Below, one piece after another: positions 1-8,695 of a DNA stretch of 64,000 bases. The notes below the pieces were generated by a model. That model made no database searches. It saw only the letters and a program-made list of their open reading frames with translations, and was not told the DNA's origin. Both the position numbers and the translations under genes were made by a program. The stretch's first letter is position 1; each line of letters opens with the position of its first letter. The DNA comes from Ravibacter sp964562455 (lineage in GTDB: Bacteria; Bacteroidota; Bacteroidia; Cytophagales; Spirosomataceae). The stretch is from positions 1 through 64,000 of the forward strand of contig CAZLTN010000009.1 in NCBI GenBank assembly GCA_964562455.1. Reading direction: 5' to 3'.

Positions 1-16
1 GGCTATAGAACTGTCA

Positions 17-202
17 ATGTCAAAATTACGTGTAATTATGAAAATTGTAGACCTGAAATCGGAAAACAACCGGAAGGCGTATCAAACACCATTATTAAAG
101 AATTTAGGGGAAGTTAAGGAACTGACCAAAAGTGACAAAGGGAGTACCGGCGGTGACAATGATGGTTTCGGCGGTAAGGAGTATAGAGAGCAGCCAACGT
201 AG
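17..202 (+). CDS. Lasso-peptide precursor (leader plus core)
   Basis: A 61-residue peptide with the leader signature of lasso RiPP precursors: Tyr22-x-x-Pro25-x-Leu27, then LGEVKELT at residues 30-37. The YxxPxL box is what the RRE partner (B1) binds in known systems, and Thr37 would be the conserved Thr at position -2. That places cleavage after Lys38 and makes Ser39 core residue 1. Asp47 is then core residue 9, so a nine-residue Ser1-Asp9 macrolactam followed by a 14-residue tail (Phe51, Lys54, Tyr56, Arg57 as possible plugs) is the best reading. An internal ATG at 38 would give a 54-residue form. The cyclase gene follows after 42 bases. Family assignment rests on motif and neighbour; ring size is inferred. 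A Gly42-Asp49 ring is possible but breaks the Thr(-2) rule. Confidence 0.8.
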   Translation: MSKLRVIMKIVDLKSENNRKAYQTPLLKNLGEVKELTKSDKGSTGGDNDGFGGKEYREQPT

Positions 203-244
203 ATGTAGCTCTTGAGAAGGAAGATTAGGTATTGAAACCGACAA

Positions 245-2185
245 ATGCTCTGTGTAATATCTTTTGAAAATTCAAAATTTGAAAGTATTACGAATATAGA
301 GTTATCCGTAAGTGATTTCAATACACGGGATTTTTGTTGCAACCTCTCAAAAAGAGAGGTTGCTTTTTTGTTTGATGATGAGCAAATATGTCCAGTTTCT
401 AGCTTTGCTGACAAGAAAGAAAATTACAAAGTTCGATACTATTCTACGAGGGCGGAATACGAAACCGCATTGGAGCATTTAACTGATGGGAATGATACTA
501 TCTTTCACTTTAACAGAAATACAGAGCAACTAACGATTTTTCGTGATAGTTTTGGTGTAGTTCCAATATTCTACCATCATATTCCGGGAGAGTTACTGAT
601 AGTTTCGGATTCTATTCGCGATCTGGTTTGCAGTCTGGAGCAAAGGAAGCAAGAGATATCGATAAATGAAGATAAACTTCGAGCCTATCTTGAAACCGGA
701 ATAGTAAATGTACCCTACACAAACGATACTTTTTTTTCCGGGATTTGGTCGGTTCTACCGGGGTATAAAGTAAGCTTTACATCCAGGGAAAAAAGAGAGG
801 AGCGGGTTATCTCCTTTAATGTTTCTAAATGGAAAGAGACTTGTTCAACTCTGGACGACTTTGGGGGGGAATTCAGGCGTTTATTTAAAGATACTGTTTC
901 CCGCTCCATTAAAGATAGTAAGAGAATAGGCGTAACATTGAGCGGTGGGCTTGATTCATCTTCTGTTGCCTCTATGATTCGTTTTTCCTATCCGGACATC
1001 CCCATAGCGAGTTTTATTATTTCGAACCAGCGGAATAAAGGCCTTGAGTTGAATGGGGATCACGACATATTCTATTCATCAGAAGTGGCAAAACATATAG
1101 GAACTGAACATACTATTATTTGGAAGGAGCATGAATTGCTGGAGGATATTGAGAGGGGATTGAAGCTGATTTATCAGCCCCCCCTGGCGACGGGGAGCTA
1201 TACTCCGTTTTTCAACATGCTTGATTCGATGACAGAGGCAGGAGTGGACGTTTTAGTTACAGGCGTCGATGGGGATAGCATTGTCGGGTCTGGTAGAGAA
1301 TATTTACTTTCACTTTTTAGAGAAGAGAAATGGGAAGAATTATCGGAGATCTTTTTAAACCACCCCCGTCTAAAAAAGTATCCGGAATCTGCAAGTCGTT
1401 TTCTGTCGGAATTTATTTATAACCAGTCAAGGTCACTGTTTTTTAACGGGAATTTCCGTCAGGCGCTTTTTCTTTTTTTTAAAAGTTGTAAACATCTGGG
1501 TGTTAGCAGGGGCAGAATAGCAAAGTTGATTCTTGAGAGAGGTTTCGGTAGGTTAGTACCCTCCTTTAACAGGGGGAAAGCGATTCTGACAGGAAAATCT
1601 GGCAGCAAAAGCAGAGAAAACAGCGTAACGAAAGTGCTTTCGACGTTGTCTGACGTTCCGTCCGGTCAGAAGTCCTATTTCAGCAGGATATTGATCAACC
1701 ATAACGTAAGATTGATAGAAGAGTATTATGCATTAACTAAACCTTTTAATATTAAAGCCCGCTTCCCTTTTTTTTCAAAAGAATTATATGAGCTCTGTTT
1801 AGCTGTACCTGATCAACAAAATTATTTTGGAGGATTGGGACGTGGAGTCATGCGTCATGGTTTGAACGGTATTCTTTTGGATTCTGTTCGGCTACGTACA
1901 AACAAGTCATTAAGAAACGAAGAAGTCTTAAAAGAAAATACGCTGTCTTTGATACGCCAGGCTGGGAAATACCTGGAAGCGGGTAGTGGTATCTGGAATT
2001 ACGTTAACAGGAAGAACTTTTTTTATAACTTAGAGCTTCTCAGAAAAGGCAGGGTTGCTGACCGGTATTTAGGAGTGCTACTCTTTCAAATTGAACGCGT
2101 TCTGTTCGTGGCTATATGGCTTGCTATCGTAAATGCCGATATGAAATCTAAGAGTCTGAAGAAGAGTGAATCTGCTGATCTTTAG
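245..2185 (+). CDS. Asparagine-synthase-like lasso cyclase (C protein)
   Basis: A 646-residue protein of the asparagine synthetase B family. The C-terminal synthetase domain carries the ATP-pyrophosphatase loop SGGLDSSS at residues 233-240 and a GVDGDSIVG segment about 100 residues later. The N-terminal part keeps a glutaminase-like fold signature (RDSFGVVPIFY near residue 101) but has no Cys at position 2, so it should not hydrolyse glutamine. This is the usual state of lasso cyclases, which adenylate the Asp/Glu side chain of the core and close the ring onto the N-terminal amine. Its place 42 bases behind a lasso-type precursor supports that role. No B1 (RRE), B2 (leader protease) or ABC exporter follows; they could lie left of the window. 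An ordinary amide ligase is the alternative. Confidence 0.8.
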   Translation: MLCVISFENSKFESITNIELSVSDFNTRDFCCNLSKREVAFLFDDEQICPVSSFADKKENYKVRYYSTRAEYETALEHLTDGNDTIFHFNRNTEQLTIFRDSFGVVPIFYHHIPGELLIVSDSIRDLVCSLEQRKQEISINEDKLRAYLETGIVNVPYTNDTFFSGIWSVLPGYKVSFTSREKREERVISFNVSKWKETCSTLDDFGGEFRRLFKDTVSRSIKDSKRIGVTLSGGLDSSSVASMIRFSYPDIPIASFIISNQRNKGLELNGDHDIFYSSEVAKHIGTEHTIIWKEHELLEDIERGLKLIYQPPLATGSYTPFFNMLDSMTEAGVDVLVTGVDGDSIVGSGREYLLSLFREEKWEELSEIFLNHPRLKKYPESASRFLSEFIYNQSRSLFFNGNFRQALFLFFKSCKHLGVSRGRIAKLILERGFGRLVPSFNRGKAILTGKSGSKSRENSVTKVLSTLSDVPSGQKSYFSRILINHNVRLIEEYYALTKPFNIKARFPFFSKELYELCLAVPDQQNYFGGLGRGVMRHGLNGILLDSVRLRTNKSLRNEEVLKENTLSLIRQAGKYLEAGSGIWNYVNRKNFFYNLELLRKGRVADRYLGVLLFQIERVLFVAIWLAIVNADMKSKSLKKSESADL

Positions 2186-2432
2186 CTTTTATTATCTTCC
2201 CTTTATTTATATAATTTATTCATTTTAGTAGGTTAAGAACAACATGGAGTTTCCGGTTTACTGCCTGGAACTGTCTTATGTCTATTAATAGTTCAGATTT
2301 TCAAGGACACCGCGTATTGATGTAATCTTCTACTTTTGGATTATATAAATATTTTTTTTTAAAATGTTTATATAATATGCTTAGCTTAATAGAAAAATTT
2401 ATACTTTAAATTATCCTTAAACATTATTGACA

Positions 2433-3491
2433 ATGAAAAAGATCTACTACTTTGTATTTGTACTGTCGTTAGTAAGTGCTTATACGTTTGAAACGTTCGC
2501 TCAAACAATAACGTCGTATGGGACTGGAGCGGGGACTTTGGGGGATCAAAGTGCTTACTTTGGGATCAATGCCGGCTCTGTAAATACTGGGTATGCCAAC
2601 TCTTTTTTTGGGCATCTTTGCGGTGTAAACAATACTATCGGAATTCACAACGCTTTTTTTGGTAGAGAGACTGGAATTATTAATACTTCCGGCTCTTTCA
2701 ATACGTTTTTGGGATCTTTTAATGGTATAGAAAATACTACTGGAGGTTGGAATACTTTTGTAGGATATCATGCTGGAAATGAAAATGATACAGGTGATGC
2801 CAACACCTTTATTGGAGCAAATTCCGGCGCTTCTAGCGTTGTAGGTAGTTATAATTCTTATTTTGGGTATACTTCATTTCCAAAGAATAAAGGCAGTAGA
2901 AACACAGCTGTAGGATTCAGAACAGGGAACGAAAATATATCTGGTGAAGGAAATTTATTTCTTGGTTACAAGGCCGGGTATAGCGAGTTGGGAAGTAATA
3001 AATTATATATTTCGAACTCTGAAACCTCAACTCCTCTTATATACGGGGAATTTGATAATTCGAAGCTGGTCTTGAATGGTGGAGTGGGAATAGGTGTAGA
3101 TACTTTTCCTACTCATGTCGGGGGTAGTGCATTAACGAACTATAAACTATTTGTAAAAGGGGGCATATTGGCGGAGGAAGTTCGGGTAAGAACAGGTTGG
3201 GCTGACTACGTATTTGACAAAAACTATACCTTAAAGCCGCTTGAGGAAGTTGCGGATTATATCGTAAAAAACGGACGTTTGCCGAATGTCCCTTCTGCTA
3301 CCAATGTGGAGGCGGAAGGTCTGAATATTGGCGATATCATTCGTATCCAGCAGGAAAAAATAGAGGAGCTTACCTTGTATATTATCGAGCAGAATAAAGT
3401 CATGTCTCAGTACAGGGAAGAACAGGTTTTACAAAGCAAAACTATAGCAGAATTGATGGCTCATGTAAAAGGAAGTTTGAAGAAGAATTGA
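2433..3491 (+). CDS. Secreted fibre-like protein with head repeats and coiled-coil end
   Basis: About 352 residues, with the ATG at 2433 chosen because the signal peptide (MKKIYYFVFVLSLVSAYTFE, ending at FAQ) starts there; a TTG lies two codons upstream. Roughly residues 25-200 are degenerate 20-25 residue units of the type NTFFGxxAGxxNTxGxxN, as in YadA-type heads and tail-fibre-like proteins. A LYISNSET...LIYGEF segment and a VLNGGVGIG turn follow. The last 100 residues (from WADYVF, through PLEEVADYI, LPNVPSA, to an amphipathic heptad region ending EELTLYIIEQNKVM) are a C-terminal module often seen on Bacteroidota surface fibre proteins. Likely exported and trimeric, function unknown. AT-rich like the lasso genes upstream. 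Confidence 0.65.
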   Translation: MKKIYYFVFVLSLVSAYTFETFAQTITSYGTGAGTLGDQSAYFGINAGSVNTGYANSFFGHLCGVNNTIGIHNAFFGRETGIINTSGSFNTFLGSFNGIENTTGGWNTFVGYHAGNENDTGDANTFIGANSGASSVVGSYNSYFGYTSFPKNKGSRNTAVGFRTGNENISGEGNLFLGYKAGYSELGSNKLYISNSETSTPLIYGEFDNSKLVLNGGVGIGVDTFPTHVGGSALTNYKLFVKGGILAEEVRVRTGWADYVFDKNYTLKPLEEVADYIVKNGRLPNVPSATNVEAEGLNIGDIIRIQQEKIEELTLYIIEQNKVMSQYREEQVLQSKTIAELMAHVKGSLKKN

Positions 3492-3524
3492 GTTTAACTT
3501 GGTTTCACTTTAAAGTTTTGACCT

Positions 3525-3974
3525 ATGAGAATATCAATATGCGTCTGCCTGGTAGCTTCCAGCCTGGCAGTTTGCGCACAGACAAAAGAGCAGAAGGAAG
3601 TCATCCGGTCCAAATCAAACGTCAGGGAACTGGAAAGACTTTCTGTAAAATATAGGAATGAATATGATCAGCTCATGGATTATGGCAGGAAAATGGGTTG
3701 GATCGATGAAAATGGCTTCGTAAAAGGGGGCGAAAAAGAAGAGAGGAAGAGGTTTTTAATAGGAATAACCCCGGATAGAAAGCCTGTATATGGTACAACT
3801 TTAGATCAGTATGTTGTTTATAAGGCAAGAGCCGAATCACTTTACAGCGGAGGAAGCCTGGGATTGAATGTACATGGCGAAGGGATGACGACCGCCGTGT
3901 TCGAACCAGACTACGTTTATACAGCAAATCCGTTATTTGAAAGAGAGTGTAAAATAAACTGTGTCAAGAGTTAG
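3525..3974 (+). pseudogene. N-terminal stump of a secreted subtilase-like protein, cut by IS256
   Basis: The ORF has a signal peptide (residues 1-18, ending VCAQ) and a prodomain-like helical stretch. Near residue 112 it has LGLNVHGEGMTTAVFEPDYV, which matches the GxGMTVGVWD-type entry strand of Bacteroidota S8 peptidases that are usually T9SS cargo. In intact relatives the catalytic Asp lies at this strand; here Glu/Pro occupy the spot. The reading frame enters the IS left inverted repeat at 3947 and stops nine codons later at 3974, so the last residues (CKINCVKS) come from the element. The rest of the peptidase is not found on the far side of the IS. The S8 call rests on one short motif and is moderate. 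Confidence 0.55.
3947..3966 (+). repeat. IS256 left terminal inverted repeat
   Basis: GTGTAAAATAAACTGTGTCA, identical to the reverse complement of 5271-5290. With one mismatch the pairing extends two bases outward. Confidence 0.9.
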
Positions 3975-4004
3975 AATCATTAACTTTAGACATAGTTTAT
4001 TAAA

Positions 4005-5225
4005 ATGAAAGAAGAAGAACTCGATTACGAGCAAATGAAAGAGAAGGCACTTCGCCAGCTTCGTAGCGGAGAGTCCTTATTTGGCCATAACGGGGCTTTT
4101 GCCCCGTTGTTGAAGCAGTTTCTGGAATCAGCTTTAGAAGGAGAGTTGGACGCTCATTTGAGCCAGGAGGAGAGAGAAAAAGGCAACCGACGGAATGGAA
4201 AGAAGAGCAAGACGGTGCGCACTTCCGAAGGAGAAGTGAACATTACCACTTCCCGGGATCGCCAATCAAGTTTTGAGCCCACCCTAATCCGCAAGCGGGA
4301 AACGATACTGGCCGACAGCCTGGAAAAGAAGATCCTGGGCATGTATGGGCTGGGGATGAGCTTCCGGGATATCTCTAAGCATATCAAGGAGATGTATGAC
4401 ACCGATATCAGTCACAGCACGTTATCGGCCATCACTGACAGGATCATCCCTGAGATCAAGGAATGGCAGTCCCGTAGCCTGGATGAGCTGTATACGATTG
4501 TATGGATGGACGCCATGCACTACAAGGTAAAGGAAGATCACCGGATGGTATCCAGGGCCGTATACAACATATTAGGCATTGATCGTCAGGGGCATAAAGA
4601 GCTGCTGGGGATGTATATCTCTGAAAATGAAGGAGCCAACTTCTGGTTGGGTGTACTGACTGACCTACAGAACCGGGGCGTAAAGGATATTCTGATTGCG
4701 TGCATTGATAATCTGACAGGGTTTGCAGAAGCGATCAGCAGCGTCTTTCCCCAAACCGAGATACAGACCTGTGTAGTACATCAAATCCGCAACAGCCTGA
4801 AATATGTGGCTTCTAAGGATCAAAAGGCATTCATGGCTGACTTAAAGCCGGTCTATCAGGCCGATACGCTTGGCCAGGCTGAGCTTCGTATGGATGAATT
4901 GGAAGTTAAATGGGGTGGTAAATATGAGGTGGTCATCCAGTCCTGGCGGCGTAATTGGGATAAGCTGACGGCCTACTTCCGGTACGATAAGGCTATCCGC
5001 AGGCTTGTTTATACTACCAACACGATCGAGGGTTTTCATCGTCAGGTTCGCAAAGTAACCAAGACAAAAGGGGCCTTCACTTCCGATATGGCGCTACTGA
5101 AGCTGGTTTACCTGGCCCACGGCAATATCAAAAAGAAATGGACAATGCCTCTGGCCAACTGGGCGGTAACGGCACAAAAACTGGCGATATGGTTTCCCGG
5201 CAGAATGATATTAGATTTGCAGTAA
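4005..5225 (+). CDS. IS256-family (mutator-type) transposase
   Basis: A 406-residue DDE transposase of normal family length. The catalytic triad is visible as Asp169 in IVWMDAMHYK, Asp235 in IACIDNLTGF and Glu342 in TNTIEGFHRQVRK, the last being the family hallmark. The N-terminal part has the expected LKQFLESALEGELDAHL and RRNGKKSKTV segments for DNA binding. The frame is intact and both inverted repeats are present, so the element may still be mobile. The ATG at 4005 lies 58 bp inside the element. Confidence 0.95.
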   Translation: MKEEELDYEQMKEKALRQLRSGESLFGHNGAFAPLLKQFLESALEGELDAHLSQEEREKGNRRNGKKSKTVRTSEGEVNITTSRDRQSSFEPTLIRKRETILADSLEKKILGMYGLGMSFRDISKHIKEMYDTDISHSTLSAITDRIIPEIKEWQSRSLDELYTIVWMDAMHYKVKEDHRMVSRAVYNILGIDRQGHKELLGMYISENEGANFWLGVLTDLQNRGVKDILIACIDNLTGFAEAISSVFPQTEIQTCVVHQIRNSLKYVASKDQKAFMADLKPVYQADTLGQAELRMDELEVKWGGKYEVVIQSWRRNWDKLTAYFRYDKAIRRLVYTTNTIEGFHRQVRKVTKTKGAFTSDMALLKLVYLAHGNIKKKWTMPLANWAVTAQKLAIWFPGRMILDLQ

Positions 5226-5228
5226 GCG

Positions 5229-5272
5229 CAGAGGCTGAGTGGTGGCCCCGCGGGGCCACCACTCAGCCTCTG
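5229..5272. repeat. 44-bp perfect palindrome at the IS right end
   Basis: Two 22-base arms meet with no spacer at CCCCG|CGGGG (5250/5251). It begins four bases after the transposase stop and touches the right inverted repeat. It has no U-run but could block read-through between the transposase and the converging glpK, or form a cruciform near the transposon end. Confidence 0.9.
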
Positions 5273-5290
5273 ACACAGTTTATTTTACAC
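5271..5290 (-). repeat. IS256 right terminal inverted repeat
   Basis: Reverse complement of 3947-3966, exact over 20 bases. The glpK stop lies 57 bases further right. Confidence 0.9.
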
Positions 5291-5346
5291 ACCCTCACTG
5301 ACAACATATACTTTCCTGGAAATTTTACGAGAGTGAGCTTATATCA

Positions 5347-6843
5347 TTACACCCAATCCAGCGACTTGCTGATTGCCTTTTTCCACCCCTTATATAGCCT
5401 GACCCTGGTGGCATTATCCATGTCGGCTTTGTAGACCGCACCGGCTTCCCAGTTAGTTTTCAGATCATCGATGTTTTCCCAGAAGCCGACTGCCAGGCCT
5501 GCGGCATAGGCGGCTCCAAGGGCAGTGGTTTCCGTTACTTTGGGTGCGATCACCTGCACATCCAGCATATCGGCCTGGAATTGCATAAGGAGCTCGTTGG
5601 CGACCATTCCCCCGTCTACCCGCAGGTTGGTGAGCGGTATCCCGGAATCCTGCTCCATGGCTCTCACGACGTCCAGTGTCTGGTAGGCAGTTGCTTCCAG
5701 CACGGCCCGCGCAATATGCCCTTTGTTGACATACCGGGTGAGCCCAGCGATCACGCCGCGGGCATCGCTTCGCCAGTAGGGAGCATAAAGGCCGGAAAAC
5801 GCCGGTACAAAGTAGGCACCTCCGTTGTCATCGACCGTTTTCGCCAGGGCCTCGATTTCCCGGCTGTCTTTGATCAGCCCCAGGTTATCTCTCAACCACT
5901 GGACCAAAGCGCCGCCTATCGCAATGCTTCCTTCCAATGCATATTGTGCAGGCTGGTCGCCGAATTTGTAAGCGAGGGTGGTAAGAAGGCCGTTTTTGGA
6001 GATCTTCAGATCATTGCCTGTGTTCAGTACCATAAAACAGCCGGTCCCGTAAGTATTTTTGGCCATGCCGGGGTTGAAACATACCTGGCCGACAAGAGCA
6101 GCATGCTGATCTCCCAGATCTCCGGCTATGGGGACGTCTGGGAGTACCTCTGATTTCATATAACCGTAAACCTCGCTGCTGCTCCTGATAACCGGGAGCA
6201 TTGCTTCGGGAATCCCGAATTTTTCCAGCATTGCATTGTCCCACTGCAGCGTATGCAGGTTCATAAGCTGTGTTCTGCTCGCATTGGTTACGTCGGTAAC
6301 ATGAATTCCGCCTTTAGCTCCTCCCGTGAAATGCCAGATAAGGAAGGTGTCAATATTACCGAAAAGTGCCTCGCCTTTTTCCGCATCCTCTCTCAGCCCT
6401 TCGACATTTTCCAGCAGCCATTTGATTTTCAATCCGCTGAAATAGGTGGCAACCGGCAGGCCGGTAACTGACCTGAACTGATCTGGCCCGCCGTCTTTTT
6501 CCAGTGCGGTTACGTAATTTTCTGTCCTGGTGTCCTGCCATACGAGCGCGTTGTAGTAGGACCTGCCGGTGCGCTTATTCCAGACAACCGTGGTTTCCCG
6601 CTGGTTGGTAATCCCTATAGCTGCGATATCCTGTGCCGAAGCCGATGCCTTTATGCGTGCAACAGCCACAACTTCCAACGAATTTTCGAGTATTTCTTCC
6701 GGATTGTGTTCTACCCAGCCCGGTTGGGGATATATCTGCTCGTGCTCCTTCTGGCTCGTCGAAACAATATTTCCTTTCCTGTCAAAAAGAATACAGCGTG
6801 TGCTGGTAGTACCCTGGTCAATAGCGGCGATATATTTCGACAT
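5347..6843 (-). CDS. glpK: Glycerol kinase
   Basis: A 498-residue FGGY-family kinase that phosphorylates glycerol to glycerol-3-phosphate in the cytoplasm. The N-terminus AAIDQGTTSTRCILFDRKG is the ATP-binding phosphate-1 loop; GWVEHNPEEI, TNQRETTVVW and YNALVWQDTRT follow in the normal order; GDLGDQHAALVGQ and the GTYGTGCF/NTG phosphate-2 region are intact. Length equals that of E. coli GlpK. No glpF or glpD lies beside it. It converges on the IS256 element, whose right end is only 56 bp from the stop codon, so its downstream neighbourhood has been rearranged. Confidence 0.96.
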   Translation of the reverse strand: MSKYIAAIDQGTTSTRCILFDRKGNIVSTSQKEHEQIYPQPGWVEHNPEEILENSLEVVAVARIKASASAQDIAAIGITNQRETTVVWNKRTGRSYYNALVWQDTRTENYVTALEKDGGPDQFRSVTGLPVATYFSGLKIKWLLENVEGLREDAEKGEALFGNIDTFLIWHFTGGAKGGIHVTDVTNASRTQLMNLHTLQWDNAMLEKFGIPEAMLPVIRSSSEVYGYMKSEVLPDVPIAGDLGDQHAALVGQVCFNPGMAKNTYGTGCFMVLNTGNDLKISKNGLLTTLAYKFGDQPAQYALEGSIAIGGALVQWLRDNLGLIKDSREIEALAKTVDDNGGAYFVPAFSGLYAPYWRSDARGVIAGLTRYVNKGHIARAVLEATAYQTLDVVRAMEQDSGIPLTNLRVDGGMVANELLMQFQADMLDVQVIAPKVTETTALGAAYAAGLAVGFWENIDDLKTNWEAGAVYKADMDNATRVRLYKGWKKAISKSLDWV

Positions 6844-6891
6844 AAGTTGTTTTTTTGTGTCAGTTTAGAAATTTAAAAAGACACGCCCAGG

Positions 6892-8682
6892 CTAATTCTC
6901 ACTATCGGCATCTACTTTAATACCCATCATCCGCATCAGCTCAGACGCGTTAAAGCTCGAGCAGGTACCCTCGTTGAGCTTATAGTCGAAAGTGATCCGG
7001 CCGTTTGAAAGGTCTGAGCGGAAGTTGAAATTACGGACATACGACTGTCCGTCGCCCCAACGGCCGAGCTCCAGGTCGTGCGTCGATACCAGACCGGAAG
7101 CATTGAGAGGATGCAACTGCCTGATCAGCGCGGCTGCGCCGCGGTGGCGATCTGCCGAGTTGGTGCCTTTCAGGATCTCGTCGAGGAGATAGAAAACGGG
7201 TATCCTGTTTTCCTCTTCGGCAAGCCCGATCAATTGTTTGAGGCGTTTCAGCTCCGCATAAAAGGAAGAAGTGTTTTCTTCCAGCGAATCCTGGGTACGC
7301 ATGCTGGTAAACACCTGCATCAGTGTGCAGGACATACTTTTTGCCGGTACTACACCTCCGGCCTGCGCCATTACCAGGTTGATCCCTATCGTTCTCAGGA
7401 AAGTGCTCTTGCCCGACATATTGGAGCCTGTGATCAGTATGGTCTGACCGGAGCCGGAAATCGTGAAATCGTTGCAAACCCTTTTTCCCGCCGGGATCAG
7501 CGGATGGCCGACCGTTTTGCAGTTAACTTCCAGCTCTTTTCCCCAATGGACTTCCGGAACTATTTGCTCCGGGTTGGCAAAGGCATGTCCCGCAAGACTG
7601 TTAAGCGCCTCTATATTCGCCAGGGAATCCAGCCACTCAGGGAAACGATCCCTGTACTTTTCTTTCCATTTCTCGAGCGCATCGAGACAGATCAGGTCCC
7701 ACATGGAAGGGATACCGACAAATAATGCAAAGTAGGCATTGGCCCTGAAGTCGAGCCGGCTGAACCAGCTCCCCAGCTGCCGGAACGCGATTTCAGCTTC
7801 GTGAGCGCTATTCAGTTGCTGTGACCACCATTTACCTTTAAAAGACTGCCTGCCTGCCAACGCCATCAGGTCGGCATACGCTACGAGCGTAGTCCCGATA
7901 TTGAGAGTCTGGTCGGTAAGCTGCCGGACATGGTTTGCATACCGCCTCAATATAAGGATGTGTACGCCAAGGCTGAAGCCCAGAGGCCACAGAGGGAGAA
8001 TGCTCAACGCCCAGCCTGTCAAAAGCGCGGCTGTAACAACTGCCCACCATTTCCACTTCAACCCTCTTAATAATACAGGGTCTACCGGTGTTTTGACCCA
8101 GGCGTCAAGCGCCCCGATATGCTGGGTCGCATTTTGGTGGAGCAGGGCAGTGGCCTGCCATTCCTGGCGCCATTCATATTGCCCGCGGCTTTCGGTCAGC
8201 GCCTGCTGTCTTTCGATGATGGTTTCCAGGGGCGCAGGATTGGCGAGCCAGCTTGCGAGCCTTGCGCTGCCAAGGGCAGTTTGAGTACGGTTCAGGAGCC
8301 TGTAAAGAGAATGCTTGCCGAATATGTCGAGGTCTCCCGAATAGTAGTGCAGGCCGTCTTTGTAAATATCACCGGTATCTTCCCGTACAAACTCGTAATG
8401 AAGCCTTTTCTCTTCATCGATATTGACCGACAGGATATTCTGGTAAAACCGTAGCCGGCGCTGGGCCGATTGCTGGACACGCATCAGGGCAAGGAAAACA
8501 GTCACCGCAGCCAGGCTGACCAGCGGCCATATATTCCCGCCCTGGTTGATCCAGAACCATATCGAAACGACTGTCGCAGCGAAACCCGACAGCCTTAGGA
8601 AGGAATAGAAATTGACTTTTTTCTGTGCTTCGGCTTTCTTTTCCGCCGCTGTTTCCTGCTGGGTTACAAAGTGATTTTTCAA
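6892..8682 (-). CDS. Membrane-anchored MutS-family ATPase
   Basis: A 596-residue MutS-like protein, shorter than MutS (about 850) and without the mismatch-recognition domain. Two transmembrane helices occur near residues 28-70 (FLRLSGFAATVVSIWFWI and IWPLVSLAAVTVFLALM) and another pair near 205-245. The C-terminal ATPase domain has Walker A GSNMSGKSTF, SSFYAELKRLKQL and YLLDEILKGTN (Walker B), and a late STHDLEL switch. The start is a TTG 13 bases after the stop of the upstream ABC gene; no ATG lies between, so the two are co-transcribed. Such membrane MutS homologues are common in Bacteroidota but have no firmly known role; classical mismatch repair is unlikely. Confidence 0.85.
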   Translation of the reverse strand: MKNHFVTQQETAAEKKAEAQKKVNFYSFLRLSGFAATVVSIWFWINQGGNIWPLVSLAAVTVFLALMRVQQSAQRRLRFYQNILSVNIDEEKRLHYEFVREDTGDIYKDGLHYYSGDLDIFGKHSLYRLLNRTQTALGSARLASWLANPAPLETIIERQQALTESRGQYEWRQEWQATALLHQNATQHIGALDAWVKTPVDPVLLRGLKWKWWAVVTAALLTGWALSILPLWPLGFSLGVHILILRRYANHVRQLTDQTLNIGTTLVAYADLMALAGRQSFKGKWWSQQLNSAHEAEIAFRQLGSWFSRLDFRANAYFALFVGIPSMWDLICLDALEKWKEKYRDRFPEWLDSLANIEALNSLAGHAFANPEQIVPEVHWGKELEVNCKTVGHPLIPAGKRVCNDFTISGSGQTILITGSNMSGKSTFLRTIGINLVMAQAGGVVPAKSMSCTLMQVFTSMRTQDSLEENTSSFYAELKRLKQLIGLAEEENRIPVFYLLDEILKGTNSADRHRGAAALIRQLHPLNASGLVSTHDLELGRWGDGQSYVRNFNFRSDLSNGRITFDYKLNEGTCSSFNASELMRMMGIKVDADSEN

Positions 8683-8695
8683 AGGGAATCGGTAC

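Larger units (their letters stand above)
3947..5290 (+). mobile_element. IS256-family insertion sequence
   Basis: A 1344-bp element bounded by 20-bp inverted repeats (GTGTAAAATAAACTGTGTCA at 3947-3966 and its reverse complement at 5271-5290), enclosing one mutator-type transposase. IS256 elements normally make 8-9 bp target duplications, but the flanks here (GAAAGAGA on the left, ACCCTCAC on the right) do not match, also when the ends are shifted by up to two bases. This implies that DNA next to the element has been lost or swapped, in line with the truncated gene on its left. Confidence 0.9.

Noticed and set aside
82..414. A 110-codon minus-strand frame across the lasso precursor
   Set aside because: It is opposite the motif-supported precursor and the start of the cyclase.
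3937..5300. An 8-9 bp target-site duplication around the IS256 element
   Set aside because: The flanks were compared with the ends shifted by up to two bases, and none matched.
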